A DNA stretch of 64,000 nucleotides from an uncultured Polaribacter sp. Its GTDB lineage: Bacteria > Bacteroidota > Bacteroidia > Flavobacteriales > Flavobacteriaceae. How positions within the stretch are numbered: position 1 is the first letter of the stretch; each line of letters begins with the position of its first letter. The stretch is from the NCBI RefSeq assembly GCF_947501385.1, contig NZ_CANMVP010000001.1, positions 62,001 through 126,000 of the forward strand, written 5' to 3'. Below the pieces are notes generated by a model. The model saw only the letters and a program-made list of their open reading frames with translations, was not told where the DNA came from and ran no database searches. Shown here in pieces: positions 47,163-56,247 of the stretch. The translations under genes and the position numbers were made by a program.

Positions 47163-48098
47163 ATGAGTATTAAATGGAAAGGCGTAATGCCAGCGGTAAC
47201 AACACAATTCACTAAACATGATGCTTTGGATTTAGAGTTATTTGAGGTTAATATTAAAGCACAATTAGCTGCTGGAGTTCACGGTATTGTTTTAGGCGGT
47301 ACACTTGGTGAGGCGAGTACGTTAACAGATCAAGAAAGGCGAATCTTAACAAGAGAAACGGTAAGAATTGTTGAAGGTAAAGTACCTGTGCTAATGAATA
47401 TTGCGGAACAAACTACCAAAGCAGCAATAGATTTGGCAAAAACAGCTGAAGAAGATGGTGCAAAAGGCTTGATGATTTTGCCACCAATGCGCTATAAGGC
47501 AAGCGACGAAGAAGTTGTAGAATATTTTAAAACCATAGCAAATAGCACGTCATTACCCATTATGATTTACAATAATCCAGTAGATTATAAAATTTTGGTA
47601 ACCCTTGATATGTTTGCAGAATTAATAGAAGCGTGTCCAAACATTCAAGCAGTAAAAGAATCTACTAGGGATACCACGAATATAACCAGAATTAAAAATC
47701 GTTTTGGGGATAGATTAGCAATTATGACAGGTGTCGATACTTTAGCTTTAGAAAGCTTATTAATTGGCGCCGATGGTTGGGTCGCTGGTTTAGTAGATGC
47801 ATTTCCTACAGAAACCGTTGCTATTTATGAGCTTCAAAAAGTAGGACGTATAAAAGAAGCTATAGCCATTTATCGTTGGTTTTTACCATTGTTGGAACTG
47901 GATATCCATTCTAAATTAGTGCAATACATCAAAATGGCCTCTCTCCATACGGGCATTGGTTCAGAACATGTAAGAGCGCCCCGTTTGGTTTTAAAAGGTG
48001 AAGAGCGTGAAAGAATTGAGAAAGTAATTACAAATGCTTTAGCGGTAAGACCAAATTTACCAGAATATAAAGGAATAAGCAATGATGTTTTAGTGTAA
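47163..48098 (+). CDS. DHDPS-family protein, probable pyrroline-4-hydroxy-2-carboxylate deaminase
   Basis: A 311-aa cytoplasmic TIM-barrel protein of the dihydrodipicolinate synthase/N-acetylneuraminate lyase family. The Schiff-base lysine is Lys165 in QAVKEST, the catalytic Tyr is Tyr136 in IMIYNNP, and the substrate loop reads GGTLGEAST. The family includes many lyases. The neighbouring 2-oxoglutarate-semialdehyde dehydrogenase, hydroxyproline epimerase and D-amino-acid dehydrogenase make deaminase of 1-pyrroline-4-hydroxy-2-carboxylate (giving 2-oxoglutarate semialdehyde and ammonia) by far the best fit. It is the first gene of the catabolic group. The family call is certain; the precise reaction is from context. 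Confidence 0.85.
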   Translation: MSIKWKGVMPAVTTQFTKHDALDLELFEVNIKAQLAAGVHGIVLGGTLGEASTLTDQERRILTRETVRIVEGKVPVLMNIAEQTTKAAIDLAKTAEEDGAKGLMILPPMRYKASDEEVVEYFKTIANSTSLPIMIYNNPVDYKILVTLDMFAELIEACPNIQAVKESTRDTTNITRIKNRFGDRLAIMTGVDTLALESLLIGADGWVAGLVDAFPTETVAIYELQKVGRIKEAIAIYRWFLPLLELDIHSKLVQYIKMASLHTGIGSEHVRAPRLVLKGEERERIEKVITNALAVRPNLPEYKGISNDVLV

Positions 48099-48188
48099 AT
48101 AAAATTTATTTTCTGATGTTTTAATCATCTGAAAAAGAACCTATAAAAACAATCACAAATCGTTGCTCTAAATTTAAGGCAGTGATTT

Positions 48189-48221
48189 GTTAGTTTCTAA
48201 ATTTCTAACATTGAAACTAAC
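48189..48221. promoter_or_regulatory. 9-bp inverted repeat before the aldehyde dehydrogenase gene
   Basis: GTTAGTTTC (48189-48197) and GAAACTAAC (48213-48221) with a 15-base spacer lie in the 146-base gap 24 bases before the start codon. It could be an operator or an mRNA hairpin setting relative expression. Confidence 0.4.
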
Positions 48222-48244
48222 ATTATAATTTAAAAATAAGGAAA

Positions 48245-49831
48245 ATGATTACTGGAAAAAATTATATAGGAAATTTACTATCTGCTAAAGGAAATAAAAC
48301 ATTTACAACCTTTAATCCTGAATTAAATTCAAAAAATACGGCTGTTTTTACAGAAGCAACATCTGCTGAAATTGACGAAGCGGTAAAGTTAGCATCAGAA
48401 GCATTTAAAAAATTTAATAAAATTACGGGCTCAAAAAAAGCAGCATTTTTAAATACCATTGCAGATGAAATTTTAGCGTTAGATGATTTGTTGATACAGA
48501 TATATTGTTCAGAAACAGGTTTACCAGAAGGTCGCGCGAAAGGAGAAAGAGGAAGAACAATTGGGCAATTAAGAAATTTTGCCAATTTAGTAGCAGAAGG
48601 TTCTTGGGTAGAAGCAACTATAGATACTGAAGACTTAACTAGAGCATCACAACCAAAACCAGATATAAGGAAATATAATTTCCCTTTAGGGCCCGTTGTT
48701 GTTTTTGGTGCAAGTAATTTCCCGTTAGCATATTCAACTGCTGGTGGAGATACGGCGTCTGCACTTGCTGCAGGTTGTCCAGTAATTGTAAAATCACATC
48801 CAATGCATGCTGGAACAGGTGAGTTAGTAGCTTCTGCGATTAAAAAAGCAGCAGAAAAAACAAAAATGCCAAATGGTGTTTTTTCGAATTTGAATTCAAG
48901 CGGAATTGAAGTCGGACAAAAATTAGTTTTAAACGCTGGTGTGAAAGCAGTTGGCTTTACAGGAAGCATAAAAGGCGGAAGAGCACTATATGATTTAGCG
49001 GCTAATAGGGAAGAACCAATTCCTGTTTTTGCAGAAATGGGAAGTATAAATCCTGTAATTTTATTGCCAAACGCTTTAATAAATAGAGCAAAAAATATTG
49101 CAAACATCTATGCAGGATCTATTACCTTAGGAACTGGGCAATTTTGCACAAACCCAGGGTTAATTTTAGGAATAAAATCAGAAGGGTTAACAACATTTAT
49201 AAATACTTTATCTAAAGAAATTGTAAAGATCAATCCGTCTGTAATGTTACACTCGAATATTAAAAAAGGGTATGTAAAAAATAAAGAAAAAGTGGTTTCT
49301 CAAGAAGGAGTTACAGTGAGTGCAAATTACTCAGAATACGTTCAAACAAATTATGCACAACAGGCAGTTGTAACAGTAGATGGAAAATATTTTTTAGAAA
49401 ATGCTACGCTTCATTTAGAGGTTTTCGGTCCTTTTTCTATGATTGTTGAATGTGAAAATAAAAAGCAATTAGAAAAAATCATTACTAATCTAGAAGGACA
49501 ATTAACAGGAACCATTATTGCTGATAATAATGAGTTAGAAAATCATGCTAACATTGTAAACGCATTGCAAAATAGAGTTGGGCGAATTATTTTTAATGGC
49601 GTTCCCACAGGTGTTGAGGTTTGCGAATCTATGGTGCATGGAGGTCCATATCCTGCATCTACAGATAGTAGATTTACTGCAGTTGGTATCGGCTCAATAA
49701 AACGTTGGGTAAGGCCATTTAGTTATCAAGATTGGCCAAATAATTTACTTCCAAATGAATTAAAAAATGAAAATCCTTTAGGTATTTTAAGAACTATTAA
49801 TGGTGAAAAATCTAGAGCTAAAATCAATTAA
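48245..49831 (+). CDS. Aldehyde dehydrogenase, probable 2-oxoglutarate semialdehyde dehydrogenase
   Basis: A 528-aa NAD(P)-dependent aldehyde dehydrogenase. The catalytic Cys301 is in GTGQFCTNPG, the general base Glu264 in FAEMGSINPV, and the cofactor region has GPVVVFGASNFPLAYST and GFTGSIKGG. The FAEMGS/NPGL variant motifs and length are those of the NADP-preferring 2-oxoglutarate-semialdehyde dehydrogenase branch, used in hydroxyproline, arabinose and glucarate pathways. Here the hydroxyproline role is supported by the epimerase and deaminase next to it. It feeds the TCA cycle with 2-oxoglutarate. The stop is 2 bases before the DUF885 start, so it is translationally linked. Confidence 0.9.
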   Translation: MITGKNYIGNLLSAKGNKTFTTFNPELNSKNTAVFTEATSAEIDEAVKLASEAFKKFNKITGSKKAAFLNTIADEILALDDLLIQIYCSETGLPEGRAKGERGRTIGQLRNFANLVAEGSWVEATIDTEDLTRASQPKPDIRKYNFPLGPVVVFGASNFPLAYSTAGGDTASALAAGCPVIVKSHPMHAGTGELVASAIKKAAEKTKMPNGVFSNLNSSGIEVGQKLVLNAGVKAVGFTGSIKGGRALYDLAANREEPIPVFAEMGSINPVILLPNALINRAKNIANIYAGSITLGTGQFCTNPGLILGIKSEGLTTFINTLSKEIVKINPSVMLHSNIKKGYVKNKEKVVSQEGVTVSANYSEYVQTNYAQQAVVTVDGKYFLENATLHLEVFGPFSMIVECENKKQLEKIITNLEGQLTGTIIADNNELENHANIVNALQNRVGRIIFNGVPTGVEVCESMVHGGPYPASTDSRFTAVGIGSIKRWVRPFSYQDWPNNLLPNELKNENPLGILRTINGEKSRAKIN

Positions 49832-49833
49832 AT

Positions 49834-51555
49834 ATGAAATTTTTCTATTCGTTCTGTTTTTTAGTTTTTTTAAGTCATATTTCTTGTACTAGAAATAATA
49901 CTCAAGAACTAACAACTATTATTGCTGAAGTTGAAAAAGAAAGAGTGTACGATTTTGATAAAACAGCATCTGTAGAAAATACGATACAATTTCATCAATT
50001 AGAAGCTGATTTTGCTGAAAATACAATTCAAAAATTGAATAAAATTTCTTCAGAAAATTTGTCTGAAACGGATCAAATTTCAAAAGAATTATTACTATTT
50101 ACACTTCAAGACAAAATTGATACCCACAAATTTAAAACCTATCTAAATCCGATTACAAATGAAGTCGCATTTCATTTAAACTTAGGAAATATGGGCAACA
50201 AAGCTTTAAATAATAAGACAGACGTAAAAAAATATTTGTCTGATTTAGAAAAGCTATCTAAAAAAATAGAGTATAATTTAGAATTATTAAGAGCTGGTGT
50301 TAGAGAAGGTATTTCTCAACCAAAAGAAGTGTTTAGCAATTATGGTTTTACGTATAACAAGCATATTATAGAAGATGAAACTACAAGCAAATTTTACAAA
50401 CCCTTTTTAAATTTACCTGAGAATTTATCAAAAACAGAGAAAGATTCTATTTTAGAAGTTGCAAAAATAAGTGTTCAAAAGAACGCCATCGAAAAGTATA
50501 AAGAAATTAAAAACTTTTTCGAGAATGAATATTTCCCAAATACTAGAAGAGGTTTAGGAGTTCATACAACGCCAAATGGCGAAGCATTTTATCAAAATAG
50601 AATTAATTTTTATACCACAAGCACACAATATACCGCAGATGATATTCATAAAATAGGATTAAAAGAGGTTGCTAGAATAAAAGCAGAAATGCAAAAAATT
50701 ATAAACGATTTAGATTTTAATGGCTCTTTTGCAGATTTCATACAATTTTTAAGAACAGACGAACAATTCTATGCAAAAACGCCAAAAGAATTATTAATGT
50801 TTGCGCGAGATATTTCTAAAAGAATAGATGCCGAATTACCAAAATTCTTTAAAACGTTACCCAGAAAACCTTATGGTGTTGTCCCAGTTCCTGCTGCAAT
50901 AGCACCTAATTATACAGGTGGTAGATATTCTGGTTCTAACAGTGAAACTAATGCTGGTTTTTATTGGGTAAATACTTACAATTTACCAAGTAGAACCTTA
51001 TATACAATTCCAGCTTTAACAGCCCATGAAGCTGTTCCAGGACATCACTTGCAAATTTCTTTAAACAACGAATTACCGAAAGATAAAATCCCAAAATTTA
51101 GAAGAAATTTATATTTATCTGCTTATGGCGAAGGTTGGGGTTTGTATTCAGAAACGTTAGCAGATGAAATGGGAATTTATACAACTCCATATGAAAAATT
51201 CGGAAAATATACGTATGAAATGTGGCGTGCTTGCAGATTAGTTGTAGATACTGGAATTCACTCAAAAGGTTGGTCTAGACAACAAGTTATTGATTATATG
51301 GCAGAAAACACGGCATTATCAATTCATGAAGTAACTACAGAAACAGACCGATATATTTCTTGGCCAGGACAAGCGATTTCTTATAAAATGGGCGAGATTA
51401 AAATTCGCCAATTAAGAAAAGAAGCCAAAGAGAAATTAGAAAAAAAATTCAATATTAGAGATTTTCATGAAGTTATTTTGGGTGAAGGAACCGTGACTTT
51501 ATCAATCATGGAAAATCGTGTAAATAGTTATATCAATCAAAAATTAAATGAGTAG
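49834..51555 (+). CDS. DUF885-family metallopeptidase lipoprotein
   Basis: A 573-aa lipoprotein (lipobox SHISC, Cys18) belonging to the DUF885 family of zinc peptidases. The signature HEAVPGHH starts at His398 in TAHEAVPGHHLQ; the first and later His are metal ligands and Glu the base. A downstream helix (YGEGWGLYSE) gives the third ligand region. The fold is mostly helical with an elongated N-terminal domain. Family members are periplasmic peptidases whose substrates are poorly known. Lying between the dehydrogenase and the epimerase, with its stop overlapping the epimerase start by 8 bases, it most likely trims imported oligopeptides. The active site looks complete. Confidence 0.88.
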   Translation: MKFFYSFCFLVFLSHISCTRNNTQELTTIIAEVEKERVYDFDKTASVENTIQFHQLEADFAENTIQKLNKISSENLSETDQISKELLLFTLQDKIDTHKFKTYLNPITNEVAFHLNLGNMGNKALNNKTDVKKYLSDLEKLSKKIEYNLELLRAGVREGISQPKEVFSNYGFTYNKHIIEDETTSKFYKPFLNLPENLSKTEKDSILEVAKISVQKNAIEKYKEIKNFFENEYFPNTRRGLGVHTTPNGEAFYQNRINFYTTSTQYTADDIHKIGLKEVARIKAEMQKIINDLDFNGSFADFIQFLRTDEQFYAKTPKELLMFARDISKRIDAELPKFFKTLPRKPYGVVPVPAAIAPNYTGGRYSGSNSETNAGFYWVNTYNLPSRTLYTIPALTAHEAVPGHHLQISLNNELPKDKIPKFRRNLYLSAYGEGWGLYSETLADEMGIYTTPYEKFGKYTYEMWRACRLVVDTGIHSKGWSRQQVIDYMAENTALSIHEVTTETDRYISWPGQAISYKMGEIKIRQLRKEAKEKLEKKFNIRDFHEVILGEGTVTLSIMENRVNSYINQKLNE

Positions 51556-52558
51556 AAAAACTTTTTTTTGTATTGATGCACATACTTGTGGAAATCCTGT
51601 ACGTTTGGTTGCTGGTGGTGCACCAAATTTAATTGGTGAAAATATGAGTGAAAAGCGACAGCATTTTTTAAAAGAATTTGACTGGATTCGCAAAGGTTTA
51701 ATGTTTGAACCAAGAGGACACGATATGATGAGTGGCGCTATTTTATTTCCACCACATCATCCTGAAAACGATTTTGCCATTTTATTTTTAGAAACTTCTG
51801 GCTGTTTGCCGATGTGTGGGCATGGTACAATTGGCACCATAACTATTGCCATTGAAGAAGGTTTAATATCGCCAAAAATTCCTGGAAAAATTAAAATCGA
51901 AGCGCCAGCAGGTTTGGTAGAGATTGCATATAAACTAACAGATAAAAAAGTAGATTGGGTGAAGTTGATGAATGTGAAAAGCTATTTAGCTGCAGAAAAT
52001 TTAACGGTAAACTGTCCAGAATTAGGAGCACTTACTTTTGATGTTTCTTATGGTGGTAATTTTTACGCAATTATAGATCCGCAGAAAAATTTTAGTGGAG
52101 TTCATAATTTTACTGCGAGTAAAATTGTGCAATATTCACAAATAGTAAGAGCAAAAATGAATCTAAAATATCCAGATGTGTTTATTCATCCAGAAAATGA
52201 TACCATTAGAAATATAACACACATCTTATGGACAGGAAATCCTCTAGATTCAACTTCTTCAGGTAGAAATGCTGTTTTTTATGGTGATAAAGCCATTGAT
52301 AGAAGTCCTTGTGGCACAGGAACTTCTGCAAGATTAGCACAACTATACGCAAAGGGTAAATTAAAAATTGGTGAAGAATTTATTCATGAAAGTTTTATTG
52401 GTTCTAAATTTACTGGAAAAGTAGAACAAGAAACTACTTTAGATGGTAAACTGGCAATTATTCCTAGTATACAAGGTTGGGCAAAAGTGTTTGGTTACAA
52501 TACCATTATAATTGATGACGAAGACGATCCGTATGCACACGGATTTCAAGTTGTTTAA
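51548..52558 (+). CDS. Proline racemase family, probable 4-hydroxyproline 2-epimerase
   Basis: A 336-aa cytoplasmic enzyme of the proline racemase/hydroxyproline epimerase family. Both catalytic cysteines are present: Cys90 in MCGHGTIG and Cys255 in SPCGTGTSA. The pair Cys/Cys marks racemase/epimerase activity and separates it from the dehydratase branch in which one position is Ser or Thr. N-terminal IDAHTCGNPVRLV is the typical start. It would convert trans-4-hydroxy-L-proline into cis-4-hydroxy-D-proline for the following dehydrogenase. Simple proline racemase is the alternative, but the deaminase and semialdehyde dehydrogenase in the operon favour hydroxyproline. It overlaps the DUF885 gene by 8 bases. 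Confidence 0.88.
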   Translation: MSRKTFFCIDAHTCGNPVRLVAGGAPNLIGENMSEKRQHFLKEFDWIRKGLMFEPRGHDMMSGAILFPPHHPENDFAILFLETSGCLPMCGHGTIGTITIAIEEGLISPKIPGKIKIEAPAGLVEIAYKLTDKKVDWVKLMNVKSYLAAENLTVNCPELGALTFDVSYGGNFYAIIDPQKNFSGVHNFTASKIVQYSQIVRAKMNLKYPDVFIHPENDTIRNITHILWTGNPLDSTSSGRNAVFYGDKAIDRSPCGTGTSARLAQLYAKGKLKIGEEFIHESFIGSKFTGKVEQETTLDGKLAIIPSIQGWAKVFGYNTIIIDDEDDPYAHGFQVV

Positions 52559-52569
52559 AATAATTAATT

Positions 52570-54831
52570 ATGAAATATTTCCTTTTTTTAGTTTCTGCCC
52601 TTGGTTTGGTTTCTTTTTTAAGTAATGCACAAAACCTAACTTTAGAAGATTACAATAGAGCCGTAAGTTTTACTCATGAGAACAGCTATAATAAAACGGT
52701 TTTTAATCTAAACACCAAAACCAACTGGTTTAAAAACAATAAAGGACTTTGGTTTATTGATTATTCCAAAGAAGGAAAAACGTATAAGAAAGTTCGTTTT
52801 AGTGATTATAAAGTCACCACATTATTTAATCATGAAAAGCTAGCAAGTGCTTTAACTGAATTTTCTGAAAAGGAAGTTGAACCCAATAATCTTTCGCTTT
52901 CAAATATTGAATTTGATGATGATGAAAATTTATCTTTTGAAGCTTTGGGAAACGCATATATCTTGAATTTGGATTCATACCAACTTGAACCAAAAGAAGA
53001 AAAGAACAAAGAACAAGAAAATGAATTTGAAAGCAGGTCACCGGATGGTAAATGGGTGGCTTATTCCAAAGATCATGATCTTTTTATAAAATCTACAGAA
53101 ACTGAAGAGGAGCATCAATTAAGTTTTAACGGAAGGAAAAATTATGAGTATGCCAGTTATTATGGTTGGACTGATAAGATGGAAGGCGAAAAGGGTGAAC
53201 GCCCAAAGCACTTTTCGGTAAACTGGTCCAAAGATTCCAAATGGTTGGCTGCAAATGTCATCGATTTGCAACATGCTGAAAAAATGTATTTACTGGATTG
53301 GAGTATCGATTCGCTGTACAAACCCAAATTATTGTCCTATTATCGAGGATCACCGGGCGATACTGCCATGGTTCTTGTAAAACCTGTATTTTACAGTATT
53401 GAAAGCAAAAAGGAAGTAAAAACACAACTTCCCATAAACACACATATCAATGCTGTTTCCATCCGTTGGACGGAGGACTCAGGTGTTATGTATGCCAATT
53501 ACAGGACAAGGGGCTTTAAAAATGAATATGTAAAAGAGATTGATTTAAACACCAATACTGAACGAACCTTAATAAAAGAAACCAGTGAAACCAATGTTGA
53601 TAATTTTACATTTAGAACCTTAGGGGAAAAAAGAAAAATTATATTTCTTTCTGAAAGAAGTGGATGGCGCCAGCTTTACTGTTTGGATTTGAAATCGGAA
53701 AAAGTAACACCATTAACCAATGGTCATTATTATATTAATGAGATCAGTTATATTGATGAAGATACTGGTATTGTTTACTTTTTAGCTTCAGGTAAGGAAA
53801 CTGGTGTAAATCCATATCATCAACAATTGTACAAAGTCACTCTAAAAGGAAAAACAACTTTATTAACACCAGACAGCGTGCATCATCAAGTATCATTTTC
53901 AAAAGACGGAAAATACTTTGTAGATAATTATTCAACCGTTCAAATTCCAACAAAAACGGTTTTAAGGGATTCAAAAAACGGGAAAATTTTAGCGCAGTTA
54001 ACAGAGGCAGATGTATCTTTGGTAATAGATAAAGGTTGGGAAGCTCCTGAACCATTTCAGCTTACGGCCAAAGACGATAAAACCACGATTTATGGTGCTA
54101 TTTGGAAACCTTCAAATTTTAATGCATCAAAATCGTATCCCATAATTGATGCTACATATACAGGGCCCCATACGCAACGATTTCCAAAGTCTTTCGATGT
54201 GGCATTTTACAATCAGGCCCTATCAGAATTAGGTTTTATCGTCATGCAGGTTGACGGTTTAGGTTCGTCCGGTCGTTCAAAGGAATTTCATGATCACTCT
54301 TATAAAAGCATGGGAAATAATTTAGAGGACCATGTTTTGGCAATAAAATTTTTAGGGGGAAAATATAGTTGGGTTGATACCGAAAGAGTGGGGATATTTG
54401 GTCATTCAGCTGGTGGATATGATACAGGAAGAGCTATGGTTGCGTTTCCGGATTTTTATAAGGTTGGAGTAGCTAGCTCCGGAGATCATGATTTTAGAAT
54501 GGAAAAAGCATGGTGGCCTGAAATGTACATGGGTTGGCCAGTTGATGAAACCTATGAAGGAGTTTCAAATATTACCAATGCCAAAAATTTGAAAGGAAAA
54601 CTACTATTGGTCCATGGCGGATTGGATGATAATGTAAACCCGTCGGCAACCTTTAAATTTGCTGAAGCTTTAGTGAATGCTGATAAAGAATTTGATTTAC
54701 TTATTCTTCCAAGTCAGCGTCACGGTTATACTGGAAAGCATCGCGATTATTTTATAAAAAAGCGTTGGAATTATTTTGTGGAACACCTTTTAGGTGAAAA
54801 ACCTATTTGGGATTTTAGTTTGAAACAATAA
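52570..54831 (+). CDS. S9 family (DPP-IV-type) serine peptidase
   Basis: A 753-aa exported peptidase with signal peptide ending near SFLSNAQ. The N-terminal beta-propeller (about 70-480, with SPDGKWVAYSKDHDLF and RWTEDSGVMYANYR) resembles the DPP-IV N-terminal domain. The C-terminal alpha/beta-hydrolase has Ser613 in GHSAGGYD, the Asp in GGLDDNVNP and the His in QRHGYTG. DPP-IV-type enzymes release dipeptides after proline at position two, and related ones accept hydroxyproline-containing chains, so it fits breakdown of proline/hydroxyproline-rich peptides. It follows the epimerase by 11 bases and precedes the D-amino-acid dehydrogenase by one base. Codon composition looks a little less AT-rich than the preceding genes. 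Confidence 0.92.
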   Translation: MKYFLFLVSALGLVSFLSNAQNLTLEDYNRAVSFTHENSYNKTVFNLNTKTNWFKNNKGLWFIDYSKEGKTYKKVRFSDYKVTTLFNHEKLASALTEFSEKEVEPNNLSLSNIEFDDDENLSFEALGNAYILNLDSYQLEPKEEKNKEQENEFESRSPDGKWVAYSKDHDLFIKSTETEEEHQLSFNGRKNYEYASYYGWTDKMEGEKGERPKHFSVNWSKDSKWLAANVIDLQHAEKMYLLDWSIDSLYKPKLLSYYRGSPGDTAMVLVKPVFYSIESKKEVKTQLPINTHINAVSIRWTEDSGVMYANYRTRGFKNEYVKEIDLNTNTERTLIKETSETNVDNFTFRTLGEKRKIIFLSERSGWRQLYCLDLKSEKVTPLTNGHYYINEISYIDEDTGIVYFLASGKETGVNPYHQQLYKVTLKGKTTLLTPDSVHHQVSFSKDGKYFVDNYSTVQIPTKTVLRDSKNGKILAQLTEADVSLVIDKGWEAPEPFQLTAKDDKTTIYGAIWKPSNFNASKSYPIIDATYTGPHTQRFPKSFDVAFYNQALSELGFIVMQVDGLGSSGRSKEFHDHSYKSMGNNLEDHVLAIKFLGGKYSWVDTERVGIFGHSAGGYDTGRAMVAFPDFYKVGVASSGDHDFRMEKAWWPEMYMGWPVDETYEGVSNITNAKNLKGKLLLVHGGLDDNVNPSATFKFAEALVNADKEFDLLILPSQRHGYTGKHRDYFIKKRWNYFVEHLLGEKPIWDFSLKQ

Positions 54832-54832
54832 A

Positions 54833-56080
54833 ATGAATAAAAACATAATTGTTATTGGAGGGGGCATAATAGGCTTATGTTCTGCCTACTATCTTCAAAA
54901 AGAAGGACATCAAGTTACTGTTATTGATAAATCCAACTTTTCAACGGGGGCTTCTTATGTTAATGCGGGTTATATTACACCAAGTCATTTTATCCCTTTA
55001 GCTGCCCCAGGAATGATTGCAAAAGGCATCAAATGGATGTTTAATCCCGTGAGTCCATTATATATAAAACCTCGTTTGGATTTAGATTTTTTAAAATGGA
55101 TGTGGGCGTTTAAAAAATCTGCAACCGCCTCAAAAGTAGAAAAGGCCATTAAACCAATCAAAGATATCAACTTGTTGAGTCGAGATCTGTATGAAGCCAT
55201 GAAAGCTTCAAACGATTTCAATTTTCATTATGAGCGTAAAGGCCTTTTAATGTGCTATAAAACAGATGAAGTTGGAGAAGAAGAATGGAAAGTTGGGAAA
55301 CGTGGTATAAAAGAAGGCTTAAAAGTTGAAAATTTATCAGCCAATCAAGTTAGAAAAATAGAACCTAAAGCCAATTTGAATGTTAAAGGAGCTGTTTATT
55401 ACCACTCGGATGCGCATATGACCCCGAATAATTTTATGGAGCAAATGAGTGATTGTTTAAAGCGCAATGGTGTAGCATTTTACGAAAAAGAAAAAGTTGA
55501 AGATATTGAAATATCAAACGGAAATATTTCAAAAGTAATTACGGACAAACAAGAACTAACTTGTGATGAGGTGATTTTAGCCGCAGGAAGTTGGAGCCCT
55601 TTAATAACAAAAAAAATAGGATTGAAAATACCCATTCAAGCAGGAAAGGGATATCGCATTAATGTAAATCGAGAAACAAACATTACTATCCCAGCTATTT
55701 TATGTGAAGCAAAAGTGGCTGTAACACCTATGGATGGTTTTACGCGTTTTGCCGGTACTATGGAAATTGCAGGAATTAATCATAATATTAATCCGAATCG
55801 GGTTAGTACTATTGCCAATGCAGTAAAATCTTATTATAATTCGGTTGAAATCACCGCAGAAGAAGAAAGAGAGGCAGATTGTGGTTTGCGACCTTGCACC
55901 CCAGATGGCTTGCCTTATATTGGTAAATCCTCAAAATGCAATAATTTAACTATTGCAACTGGTCATGCTATGATGGGTTGGAGTTTAGGCCCCGCAACGG
56001 GTAAATTGGTTACAGAAATTATTTCCAATAAAAAACAATCATTGGATTTATTGCCTTTTCATCCGGATAGAAAATTTTAA
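54833..56080 (+). CDS. FAD-dependent D-amino-acid (D-hydroxyproline) dehydrogenase
   Basis: A 415-aa DadA-like flavoenzyme. The FAD-binding dinucleotide fold starts at once with IVIGGGIIGLCSAYYL. The C-terminal FAD/substrate motif is GLRPCTPDGLPYIG and the final ATGHAMMGWSLGPATG is characteristic of the DadA family. In this operon it should oxidise cis-4-hydroxy-D-proline to 1-pyrroline-4-hydroxy-2-carboxylate, giving electrons to the respiratory chain. A single-subunit enzyme suffices in many organisms. It closes the operon, one base after the peptidase stop. D-proline or other D-amino acids are possible additional substrates. Confidence 0.88.
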   Translation: MNKNIIVIGGGIIGLCSAYYLQKEGHQVTVIDKSNFSTGASYVNAGYITPSHFIPLAAPGMIAKGIKWMFNPVSPLYIKPRLDLDFLKWMWAFKKSATASKVEKAIKPIKDINLLSRDLYEAMKASNDFNFHYERKGLLMCYKTDEVGEEEWKVGKRGIKEGLKVENLSANQVRKIEPKANLNVKGAVYYHSDAHMTPNNFMEQMSDCLKRNGVAFYEKEKVEDIEISNGNISKVITDKQELTCDEVILAAGSWSPLITKKIGLKIPIQAGKGYRINVNRETNITIPAILCEAKVAVTPMDGFTRFAGTMEIAGINHNINPNRVSTIANAVKSYYNSVEITAEEEREADCGLRPCTPDGLPYIGKSSKCNNLTIATGHAMMGWSLGPATGKLVTEIISNKKQSLDLLPFHPDRKF

Positions 56081-56086
56081 AAACCC

Positions 56087-56247
56087 TAATAATTTTTGGA
56101 TATTTTCCTCAAAGAAGTTCTTTATTACAATGGTGGATTAATTTGGGTTTCTTATTTGCTTGTCCACCAATTGAAGGAGGTGATCAACTAAATACTATTG
56201 TTTCTTTTTTAATAACTGATGTTACGCAGCATTTTTGTTACAATTAA
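56087..56247 (+). other. Possible coding remnant downstream of the operon
   Basis: An open frame without start codon reads FGYFPQRSSLLQWWINLG, then FLFACPPIEGGDQLNTIVS, ending at the TAA at 56245. The aromatic and small-residue pattern looks like the end of a membrane protein. It may be a fragment of a lost gene, but chance cannot be excluded. Confidence 0.25.

Noticed and set aside
47163..48098. Lysine-pathway dihydrodipicolinate synthase (dapA)
   Set aside because: The family is right, but the surrounding hydroxyproline genes and divergence from housekeeping DapA motifs favour the catabolic deaminase.
48262..49107. 281-codon open frame antisense to the aldehyde dehydrogenase gene
   Set aside because: It lies wholly opposite a clear enzyme with conserved catalytic motifs, and its composition is a mirror of that gene.
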